Positions 24,901 through 36,900 of a DNA stretch of 64,000 nt are shown piece after piece. How positions within the stretch are numbered: position 1 is the stretch's first letter; every line of letters starts with the position of its first letter. The stretch comes from Pseudeuparius sepicola. Its lineage: Eukaryota > Arthropoda > Insecta > Coleoptera > Anthribidae. Made by a program: the position numbers and the translations under genes. The notes beneath the pieces were generated by a model. The model was given only the letters and a program-made list of their open reading frames with translations. It was not told where the DNA came from and made no database searches. The DNA is taken from positions 62,601,949-62,665,948 of the forward strand of contig OY987298.1 in assembly GCA_963920635.1 (NCBI GenBank), in the 5' to 3' direction.

Positions 24901-27900
24901 CCCGCCACGCGTGGATATTCTCAGGCAAGGGATTAATTTTGCGTTACACGTGAGTAGCGCGCGCCACAAAAAAAAATTCACAGTTCAAAAACTATAGGCG
25001 CTATAGGTAATTTTTTTTTGCCAAAAACTTTTTTTGTGTTTTGGGCACATTTCCCTCGCAGCATGTATATAAAAATTTCCACAAATAAAAAAGTTTCTCG
25101 CTTAGTGAAAATTTCATTACACTTTTTATAACGTTGCAATTTTGTTGCTATTTAAAGTGGTTAATAAACAATATTGGACAACAAAAATGGCATTCGTTGT
25201 AAGCGCTCATATGTTAGCTTCAATTAAAAAAAAAAATCGAGTCGATAGCTCCACTACTCTCAAAGATATGACGATGTTAACGTAAAAAAACACAATTTCC
25301 GTAAATTGTCAATTTCGACAGTTTTTTCGAAATAAAAAAGGTCTCGACCACAAAAAAATTTCGTAAATTGCCATTTCGTATGCAGAGTGATGTACTTAAC
25401 AACACCTATGGGGTCCGATCTAGTTCTACCTTGAAAATTTTTTTTACGACTTTTTAGCCCGATTTCGCTTCACTAAATAGGACGAGGCGGGCCGGGCACC
25501 GTTTTCGTTGCGCAAAGAACCAGGTAAGTAGTTTTGATGACTCCGCAGGCGGCGATCGTGCTTGGCACCGAGCGCTGTCTCAAAATTTGTTTCCTCACTG
25601 GTCCCGTCGACCTGAGACGGGCCGGCAAACCGAGATTATTGCCGCGGTAAGCGTTGGAATTCTGTTTTAGTTATTCTGTGACAGGGTATTCATATTTTTC
25701 GGAACTAATTAAATTTAATAACACCCTGTATTTCCCCAACTGGGGGCCTCAGAAGCTTCATATCAACCTTAAGTTTGACGGCTCTCCCGCACATGTGACA
25801 CGCCAACTTTGAAGAAAATACCTCGTATATTATAAATAAATTATAAATTATAAAAAAAATATATGGCCCGTAGGAGAAAAAAATATATGAAGAAGTGCCC
25901 TTATTTTCACTCCAAGAATATGTGGTTTCATTTTTGACCAATCAGTTCAGTTACACCCTGTATATTTTTTCAGAAGTAGCCAGTTGATTTAAAAACAGAT
26001 TTATAACTAACTTGATTGATGTTGACAAGCACTGATGTTTAAACCCTGTTAATTTTTAATTTGTCCATAATACTGCAGATATTTTTCCAGATATTTGCTA
26101 TGCTACTGGTTATTTAACACAAAACACGAGGTGACAAGCAAACAAATATTTGTTAGAAAGCATTTAAATAAGAAGAGTTATGGTTTTTTTAAAGTTGGTT
26201 CACTGTTGCTATGTTGGATATTGAAAACAACAAACAAATTAAAAACACATGGATGTATTGATTCATAAATGACTGTTAAAGACTACAGAAATTGATAAAC
26301 ACCGACATCAATATAAACGAAATATTGAACAAATTGTATGAAAATGATGGAAACCATTCGGGGAAAAGACCATAACTTACTTGCCATGTATGCTGGGGCA
26401 CAGGCATTCGGCAAATGAGGAGAAAACACTAAGAACAAAATACAATATAGACTGAGAGATGTGGCAGATAAAGTAATAAATCATGCAAATGTGTAATGTG
26501 CAAATTAAAAGTAAAGCGACGGCACTCTACATGCAGCATACACCATCCATCAGATGTTTGATAATAGCCATGGGAACCATTGATTCACAGCAGTGCTTTC
26601 TTGCTACCTGTATTTATTATTTAACTTTTCAAGAAACATGCAAAATACTTTCATTTGATGTTAACAAATAACAATATTTAAAAATGTGTATCAAGTGTAA
26701 GTTGATGGCTTTTATTTCATAAATATGTGGAGTGTTGAAAAAGGAGAAGATGATTTTTTCACTTCATTTCAATTGGCCTGTCAAAAACGCAGCTTTCTTT
26801 TTGGCTTCCTATCTATGTTAGCATAGTATGGCAGACCCCTTTACTGGACATATCATTTAGGTATAAGTCTTCTTCCTCATTTCATTTCAAATAACTCGCC
26901 AAAAACACATCTGCTGTTGAGTAACCCTAGAAATTGACACATCATGGTAGCCCAAAAACAACCTTTAGCTAGTTATTTTGTTATAACCCAGTTCAGAGGT
27001 CCCGCGGGTGACAAATGCGGTATGTTATAACTATAACTAAGTGTTTGTTATATCGCGTGGCCGTTCGAGTTCGACTGTACTCAGTAAGAAATTGCTATAA
27101 ACCCCTTTTTTTCGGCATAACATTTTACCCACATAAATTTTGAAAATGATTCAGCTTTAATTTTTATTATATTTTAGTTTTTTAAAACAGATTTTTATGT
27201 CAATTGGTTACTCCGACAGCCCACTATTTCCATTTGGATTGCCCACTATTAACCAATCTAAACTTTATTTGTTTAACTTAATAATTTTCGTACTGCAGTT
27301 TTGGGCAAAACATTCAATAAACATTTTAAAATTTTTACAATAATGTTGCAGACTGCTATGAATAATCTTGCCTGTTTTAAAATTTTATTACATCAGCAAG
27401 TATAACTTCTATTTTAAACTAAGTTAATGGCTTTTGAATTTTGTCTGCTAAATGTATAGGGTAAATTTCAATAATATCTAACCTAACATTTGAGAATGTG
27501 TGAAATTCTTTTATCAAACACTTTTTGTTATTACATCGATCCATTCAAGTGTTTTAATGGATGGAAATCTGAAATAGTTCCCAACGTTTTGGAATTATAA
27601 TATGGCATTCTCTTGGCAAAAACAAACTTTTCTTATTATTGCATAGATTGTCCATCTTTATCACCAAACCCAGAAATCCAATTTATACAAATTTAAAAAA
27701 CAATATAAAATGAAGGGTAAAAGATAATGATGATCTGATTGGTGTGACAAATTTTACTTTAATGCTGACTTTGGAGCCGGGCTACACACTGCTACTTCAA
27801 AATAATTTACTAAACTTATAATTAAATAATTCCAAATATAATAAATATGTCCGAAAACCTGTGTCTCAGTTTTTTAGATAGCTTACTAAATAAACAATTA

Positions 27901-30900
27901 ACTCGCTTTCTGAAAGCCCTATTAATATTATTTTTGTGTTTCCAACTCCTAAACTGAAAACAAAATTGTTCATAAGTATGTTTTATGGGTAATAAATTGT
28001 TTGTGGCTCTTGTGGCTCACTCCACGATTTCTGGTGGAGTTAAATAATTCTCAATGTGACTTTCATATTGTCTGTTTTTATTGATTTTATGAATTTACTA
28101 AGTAAACAGCGAAAAATCTGTTATTGTCATTGCAATCTATTATATTGACTGAATTTTAATTAACCCTGCATTTCTATTGGTTATAAAATAATTATAAACT
28201 TCATAACGAAAAATGTTATAATAGAACACGTAGTAAATGCCTAATAAATCAATTAAAGTGTGGGAGAATTGAAAATTCAACGCCTGCCAATATACAATGA
28301 TATTATTTTTGAAATATTAATCAATCGGGTGATGATTTCAGTGATAATACCACTAGTGGTATTTTCAGGGGTAATATAACAAGTGGTGTGCCTATTATCG
28401 ATAATACCTTTCGTTAATTTTACGAATTGTAATCCCAAAGCTGAAAATACCACGACTGCGCAGCAGGAGCGGTATTTTCTTAGCATTGTGATTATAATGA
28501 GTGATAAATTAAGGAAAGGTATTATCTATTATTAGGCATACCACGAGTTGTATTTAAAAAGAGAATTTAACAACTGCAAATAGTTAGTGTGACAGCTAGC
28601 TGTCATTTAGATTGAACTTTCGGTTCTGAATATGTTTTTTCTACTAATAGATATTTAAAGATCAATGTGTTAACTGAAAACATATATTCTAGTCCTATAT
28701 TAAATTAGGTAATGTGAAGAAGTTATCGGGTTATCAGTTTTAGCTGCCACAATATTGGTTTAGCGTAACTAGGACATAACTAAGAGAGTAGGATTTCAGC
28801 GAAAATACCACTAGTGGTATTATCGCTGAAATCATCACCTGATTGGTTAATATTTAAAAAATCATATCATTTCATTGGTTAATATTGGCAGGCGTTGAAT
28901 TCTTGTGAAAAGCCTACTCTCTTAGTTACACAAATTGACAAGGCTTATTGTGATAGCTAAAACTGATAATGATAAGAAAATACCACTCCTGCTGCGCAGT
29001 CGTGGTATTTTCAGCTTTGAGACTATAATTTGCAAAATTAACAAAGGTATTATCGATAATAGGCATACCACTATAGTGATATAGTACGAGAGCCGGCTGC
29101 ATGATTTCAACTCTCATAAGCTTATAGAATAAGATATTGTGTAAAATGTAGAGAGTATATTTCTTTACTTGAAGTGAGTAGGTTGCCTCAATTTATATGG
29201 GCCCAATCATTGTTATTTAAAGAAGTTGCGGTCAATTTTTAGGCAAATCTACTCTCATGTGATTATAGAATAAAACAGGTACCATCCGAAAGAAGGCCCA
29301 TGGAGCAACAATAAAAAAAGGATCCCTTTGTCCTTTAGCAACCCGATAGGCGTATTTACGGGACCCCGAAAATCCTCCGCTGTTAAATACGGCGCGAAAG
29401 ACGGGGGCAAGTCTGGACCTCGGGGACGCGAGTTGTGTGCGAAGTCAGTGCCATATACCGCTTGATGCACAGGAAAAAATTTTTTCAAACACGTTTTCCG
29501 GGAGATCTGACGGTACGGATTTTCGGCGAAAAAAAGATCAACACAGGTGAGACGCATCTTTTTTACATGATTGGCCGGCATTTCCCGTTACCTAAAAGCC
29601 AAAGTCCGTAAACTGTCAGAAATTGCCCTTTTTCGCCGAGCTACAGGTAAGTTGTTCCGGCTCGGGGCTCTGGGGTCAGAATTTTTAAAGCTTCCCTCAA
29701 GTCTTCAGGTGAGGTGAAGATGTTTCCGGTGCCCTCAAAAAAATAAAAAAATGAGAAAAAACACGCAATTTATAAGAGCGGTTCCTCAGGATTTCCCGTC
29801 AATTTGGCTAATTCCACAGCCGTCCCGTTTCGCGAAACTTGGAAATCGGGAGTCAGGAAATTTGGTTAAATATCGGATTTTCGAGGTTTATATTGGTATT
29901 GGAGGAAAGTACAAGACCCAATTAAGAAATTTACCATCTTCTTCGATTTTTAGAACGGCATTTTTTTAATTTGTCAAAAAACTTTTGCGAAAAAGTAGTA
30001 AATATGTTCGTGGGACGGGTTGTACCTTAATTAAAAATTATCCACTTTTTCTTTAAATAACAATGAACAATCTGAAAAGGAGTACAACAGTCTCAAAGAT
30101 AATGCCACCAATGTCATTTAGATGGGCTCCGTTGGCAATGAAGTCATAATAGCTTTTTTTTTCCAATTTTCACTGCAAAAAGTACATACCTATTTTATGA
30201 ATTTATTATCAGGATTTTCCGGATCGTTCAAACTGGTTCAAACATTAGGCAGTGAAAATATTCGCGGGTTTTGTATGTTTCGTGAGTTTTGCCACTATAT
30301 GTGTTGTTCTTGTTACTTTTCTTGTCATTAGTAGTTATTCATTGTGCAAATGGGCTCGTTACTGACCTGAACTTATGACCCAGTTGCATTTTTTTGCTGC
30401 ATTGATGCCAACTTAGGATGTCGAAATTACCAATTGACAGCCCTAGTATGGACTTCATAAAAAAAATTGTCTTCATGAACGGTCAAAGTACATACATTGT
30501 AAATCTGTCAGTCATGGCAATCTACAATATTGATTTTGCACTTTTCTATTGGTTATAAACTTTGTATTATAATGCACGATACACAGATAACGGTATGCCA
30601 GCTAGGAGAAATAAAATTAACTCAAGTTAAGACCAAAAATAGTATGTAGGCACCTTTGGGGACACCATGGTGTATATGTGGTTGCCTAGCTCACCATAAA
30701 CGAGTCAGTCAAATTTCAGTTTAAAAATAAAAGGTAGCCACAATTTTGTCGAATAAGAGTCACCGCTGACGTCACAGTACCTCGCGGGGACATACCGTTA
30801 TCTGTGTATATCGTGTTATAATGCAAAACCTGTATAATAATGAATCTCATTATACTACAGGTAGTAAATCTCTAATAAACCAATTACACTGTGGGAGTAG

Positions 30901-33900
30901 AACATATTATGGTATGCTAAAAAAATTGCTGTAATTCAGTAATTAGGGTTTTCTCCTAAAAATTCTCTTGAATCTAAAAATTTTAAAGCTTGGTGAGAAG
31001 TACAACAGTCCCAAAACATTACATAAGTCACAACAAATTGCTGAGACTAAGAAATTTGCAATTGATATTAAACCAAAGAAATGCCACCTATGTCATTTCT
31101 GTTGTCTCCGTTGGTGATTTTCCATGGAAATTAGTTTATCTGGAACACTTAGCTTTAAGATTATTTTTGTTATGATTAGGCATTATTTGCAGCTACATAT
31201 ATATCACATTCGCTTTAAGTAATCTGTTATGTACATCAACTGGTAAGTATGAGCAAATCTAAGTACTTACTTTTTTGTTTCTTCTCTTTGTTGGCTAACT
31301 GCATAGCGAGATTTAAACTGCCCGCCGTTGCCGGCGATGCTCTCAGTCCCCTGAAAAGTGCCTTGAGTGAAGTTTTGCCATCTTGGCGAGGTCTGTCCCC
31401 TTTGGTCGTATCCGAACTTGACCTCACCACCTGCAATTTAAGCAAAACATATAAAAGTTCAAAGTTCATGCAGGAAGGTGACCCAAAGAAAAATTCTCCG
31501 TTTGAAACTTTCGGCCTAAAAAATAGCAACCTTCCCACCCTACACCGTGATTAAGCCATCTTTCTTGAAAACTCTGCCGTGGCGAAAATACCAATCTTAC
31601 CTGCCAGTAGTCCAGTTGCAGTTCCAGTGGTTCCCAGGGCGAGTCCCGAGCCTGCACGTTCGGTGAGGATGGCGGTGTTAGTGGGGGGGCGGGGGGACTT
31701 GTACACACATCGTCCATATCTACAGAGGTAGACAGGGAATGGTCCATTGGACCAACCCTCACCTCCTGTAACCAAAAGATCTAGTTCACATATTTCAAAG
31801 CTTAACCAGCGTTCATAATATGTGTTGGTTTTTGTCTACTGAATATGTTTTCATTTTGCTGAAGATGTTAATATATTTTCCATGATGGTATTGAAATCAC
31901 TTTAAATTCCAGTTTAAAAATTTGACAGTTGACAAGTTTCAACTGTCAGAAATTACATATTCCCAACTGTAGAAATAAAGCAGAAGACACAAAATCAAAA
32001 AGTTTGAGAAATAATGTGCCCCCTAATATTTCCAGCAAAACAATGCTTTCTTTGTCTCTCCAAACATAGCGCTCTTGGTCACTTCTATTCATTTTTCTTG
32101 CATATTAATTAAAATTGTGTACGCTAACAAGATTTGTACCACTTAAGGTTAGGTTCTATTCTCGAATCGACCTTGAAACTGAAACCGAATTCAATCCCAC
32201 AATATATACAGGGTGGTCCAAACTTTATCAGCAATACTTTAAGAACTGCTAGAAAACTTCAAAAAAGGAGATTTTTTTCATATATACATGTATCAAAATC
32301 CTAGTGGTTTTCGTTATACAGGGCGTCAAATTTCAAATATTTTTTTTAAGTTTTCTTTCATTTTTCCTAAAGGACGATAGCTAAAGCAGACATATTTGGT
32401 ACAGTTTATACACAAATGAAATGCTATAAATTAAAAATAATTTGACTTGTCTACTTCTACCAGTGCCAGAGAGGTGCGGGTCAACCATCATATTTTTCAA
32501 TAAAAAAATGGTACGCCACTTAAAAAGTAATATTTTTCTGCCTTCGCTAAATTTTCCAATCAATTCTAAGAAAAAAGTATTGACTTTTTTTGAAAAATGT
32601 ACTTTTTTAAAAAATTATTTTTTCTGAGTTAAATTTTTTAGTTAGTTTTTGTCTGGGAATCTAGACTGTAACATTTGAAAGCAGTGGGTGAAAATTTAAT
32701 GTTTCGAATATTGGAGTTAACAGGTGTTTTGGAGCACGTTTTGCCAATTTCAATGCAAACGGTTGATTTTATCCTTATGAAACAAGAGTACACTTTTGCT
32801 ACAAAATGAAAATATGTACTAAAATTAACAACCCGCAAGACCAAAAAGATAACCTCAAAAAAGGTACGAGCAAAAACATGATCCAAAAAGAGCGCAAGTG
32901 GCGCCCTCTATGAGATATGTAGAAATTGACATTTTCAGATTATTTTCCATCCTCAAAAATACAGCAATGTCGAATTTCAATTATGTACCTAGTATAAAGT
33001 AAAAGATATGGTCAATATTCAATTTTAAAAAGGAATCTTGAATGCCGTATCTAAGAAACTTAATACAATAGACACATGGTTGAGAAGATTTTTATTTTTA
33101 TTTTTTGAAGTTCTATGTGCTCCAGAAGATATGACAGGTTTTTCTGAAACACCCTTGTATATCAGTGCACTGACAAAAAAATATTTATTTCAACCAAGAG
33201 ATTAACATAATAATACCAAAAGGTTTTGGAGCATTTTCAGATTTTAGTGATACCCGATACTCTTGAAATACAACTGGGGCGGAACTTTCGCTCCTTATCT
33301 TGAAGCATCTGCCATATGGCTGTATGGTTATCAGAATCAGATCTGTGGGCAAAATTTCAGCTTGTCTGGATAACGGGAAGTTGGTCAAATTTCAATCACT
33401 AAATTTGATTGATCCCCATTACAAGGTTTCGAACATAAGAAAAATAAGTGAAAGTTCAGCCTTATAAGTATAAGTACTAGCTTGTAGTTTTTGTAGAATT
33501 TTGTAGGGATCCTTTTTGTACAAAGGCTAAAATTGCAAAATCCTGACCCTGTTGCGGTAAAATGAAAAAAAAAAAACGAAAATGTGACCATTGCAGGTGG
33601 CTTTTAGGAATGCCAAGCTCTAATAAAATTGAGAGAGACTATAGAATATTGAAACCTATCACATCGGATCCCAAAAAGATATTTTTGTTATTTATTTCCC
33701 TAATAGCCTATTTTCGTCTATTTTAGGAAAGCATTTTTGCTGCAAATTATACTTACATAAATAAATGGAATAAATAGCTGACTGTTCTCATCGTGACATG
33801 TCAACATTGCCTCCGCAATAGGTAGTTGCGCTAAAGGTGCCGACAGTGGAGCCGAGATATATCTGGAAATACGCTGTATCACATCTTCTAGTTTTGGTTC

Positions 33901-36900
33901 TTGATCACCTGAAACAAAGTAAACATTATTATTAATGCATAATTAGTGTACCACAAAGAAATGTTCAGTGGAAAATCTCGCTAACATACCCGGAAATAAT
34001 ACTTGGTAGCCCTGATCGAGTGATCCCAGTTGTCGGCTGATGCCACAGCCGCCCAAAGGAACCACATACACCCTAGTGTATCCCAACCAATCGGATGGTT
34101 TGCTTGAAAGCAGTTCGACATATGGACGGACAAACCACCCGATCAGGGTGTCCCCACCTATCAGCAGGATTTTCACGAATCCGCCGAGCTTGGCACAGCT
34201 GTTGCAACTGCAAAATCGATGTGGTAAAACATCGTGAAACATAGCCTTTTTTTAAATCGACACTAATAAAATCAAATCAAATGTGGCCAAATATTTTTAA
34301 AATCCGGCCAATAAAGTATCATTGAACTTTTCAACTTCATTGCATTATTGTTACCTTCAGTATGAACAGTTTGAAAAATGATAATATTCTAATAATGCAG
34401 ACTGCAAGAGTACCAGACGCCGCCTGCAGATCAATGGACTAATACACCATTTTTTTAGTTTAGTTGTTTAACCGATTATTTGCCCAAAACTATGCAAAAT
34501 GTGTAAATATCTACTTACACCCAACAGATCCAGTCTGATCTTAACAGCAAATTTTGTGGCATTTTAAAAAAAGGGTTGAATAGAATCAATCAATCAACTG
34601 ACAATATTAGTCAATAAAAATTCAGCAGACTAGCGGAAAGAGAAAAGTGAGGGAAAATTTGTATGTGATTATGTTTATATTGTTACTTCACTAGTGGGGG
34701 TGTAGGTCTGACGATCACGGACAACAAAAGTGCGGATACCTAGTTAGGAAGTCGAATACACAACCAGATAGTACCTACCTACCTGTAGAGATATATGTTT
34801 ACCACGGCCGGCAGCTTTTAAACAGTGGAGTCGGGCTGGGTCAAGTAGTTGGTAAGTTTTAGGGGCCAAGAAAAGTCAAGGTAGGACTTCTCAATAATAA
34901 CTAATAACACGATATCTCCCTATTACCCTGTCTTCACCCCCTATTAATAAAGAAAACAATTTGTCTCCTTAAAAAAAAATGTATATTTGCATACGAGTTG
35001 GAAGCACACTATATTGACACCTACTTATTATGTTGCTCAAAAAAGCATTATGTTTACTACAGTTGGATTTGTACCACCGGGCGTGCACACGCGCAGTTCA
35101 CACCAAAACTTAAAATTAATCTAGTCACGACGTTCGCAATAGGTTTTCACAACGTCCGTACAATCAGGAAGGTCACAACGACCGAATAGCTAGAAAGGAC
35201 ACAACGTTCGAATAAAAGGTATGACACAACGACCAAAAAAAATGTACACAACGTCCGTAAAGTATGTGCACAGCCACGCGATAATGGACACAACAATATA
35301 GGTTACGAGTGGCTTTTCATATGAACCACAAGTTCTAGTATAAATAATAAGTATGTTTTCACGTAGGCGCCAATAACGTACTATGAATGGCTTTAAAACA
35401 AATAAATAAAAACGTAAATTTTAGTAAACTTAGCTTGCGTGGGGCTGGTCAGCCGAGATGGCAGCTCTGGTGCAGCTTTAGCCCTCCTCCGCTGTGGAAA
35501 AAGTAGGCGGCAGGCTCTCCCTCAAACTCTGGAACGCAGCAACGCCTCAATTCCTCTCAACACGTTCTTTGCCCACGCGAGCCAATAAATAAACCTCCAA
35601 GTAACTGACACTTCCACGAAAAAACCAAGGAAAAAACCCTAAGGAAAAAACCCTGAAAAAGAACACCTCAGCAACTTATATTTAAACTACATACACAGCT
35701 TACCTCAGTCTGAGGGTTTTCTTTTTCCATTAAAAATAACCAAATGATTGAATCTCCAAATTTGTGATTTTCTTCAGACGAAAATCCACAAATAACATCC
35801 AAAATCAGGTAACAAGTGTACTTAGGATTCAGTAAATCGACAGACTTGCTTGATTCTCTGGAAATATCATGCTAAGTTAGGCCAAAACTATCGAAACGAA
35901 AATAAATCACCACTTACGTCTAAAAGCGATCCAGTCTGATCTTAAAACAATTCGGCGAGACTTCGAAGTGGTGAGTGCGGCTTAATAATCCCAAATAATG
36001 GTAGAGCCCCCGGAAAAACAGCAAAACTCCAACAAAATTCCGCTCTGGACACTCCAATAAGTAGTCAGTGCAGTAATCCCTTCCAATAATTAAGGATTCG
36101 CCGTCAAAAGAACCCAAGGCAAATTCAAATGCACTGCCACTTTACCCACACTTCACCAATTCAATTTTCTTAGTTGCCGACGACTGAATAAAGTTCAAAA
36201 CTCCTGAAATTCCTGATATCAGTTCGCAGCGAACAACCACAAAAAATCGCACAAAAACAAGCCTTGGCCCAAACCGATAAATGAGCTGCTCCTTAGGTGC
36301 TATCAGCGCCCTCTATGGGCAAGTAGCGAGACTAAGAAAAGCACAGCCGGTCCTAGACGTAGATTCCCGGCGCGAAACTGTCCAACAGCTGTCAAGTCCA
36401 CTTCAGATTCTATGCCGCCGTTCCCGCTGTCCTAACCCCAAAGAAAAATATCAAAATCAGAACATTGGAATAAAAGTTCCAAAAAATTCCAAGAAAACCC
36501 AGCGGTATGTACAAAAAATATTTACAAAGTGCACCCAATAGGTGCTGCCAGTGGGGTGGAGAGCAAGAAAAGAAAAACGAACACAGTGCACTCTCCCCAA
36601 ACTTAGCCAAGGACTGCTACAGACAAAAGCAAGGAAGCTAGGGGCCAAGCAGTTTTTTGACCCCCCAAAACTCGCTCAATACGAGCACTAAGACTCGGTA
36701 GGTTACAAATCAGGCACTATCCAGTAACCTACGTAAAGAAAGGATAATCAAAGTAAGATACGCTAGCAAGATCGGAAGAAAGGTTCCAACGTACCCAACA
36801 CGACAAGAAAATAACGAGATGGGAAATGAATGAGAATGCTGTGCCATTGGCACTGGAGACTATAACTAGGCGAAACATAAGGTAAGTTAGAGGTTGATTT

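Larger units (their letters stand above)
19626..25680. mobile_element. 6.06-kb P-like (THAP) DNA element with TIRs and 7-bp TSD
   Basis: The left end CACAGAATAACTAAACAG (19626) is mirrored at the right end (25658-25680) with a single-base indel in ~22 bp. Both sides carry a perfect ACAGGGT (19619-19625 and 25681-25687). The first ~700 bp and last ~230 bp are strikingly GC-rich against the AT-rich intron. A THAP-domain start lies 0.5 kb inside the left end, which points to the P superfamily. Most of the interior is later insertions (long-TIR element, hairpin, 1.4-kb palindrome), and no transposase core was recognised. Confidence 0.72.

Noticed and set aside
31236..31775. Plus-strand 101-codon frame and longer minus frames around 31.2-31.8 kb as separate genes
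   Set aside because: These overlap two PACS exons; only the parts between the splice sites match the family.
35713..35740. Short minus-strand first exon (ATG, nine codons, GTAAGC donor) as an internal PACS start
   Set aside because: Ends in phase 0, whereas exon g must be entered with two bases carried over; no other acceptor seen.
35920..36117. Minus-strand 65-codon frame as a coding exon
   Set aside because: A stop codon lies just before the candidate donor, so it cannot splice in frame.
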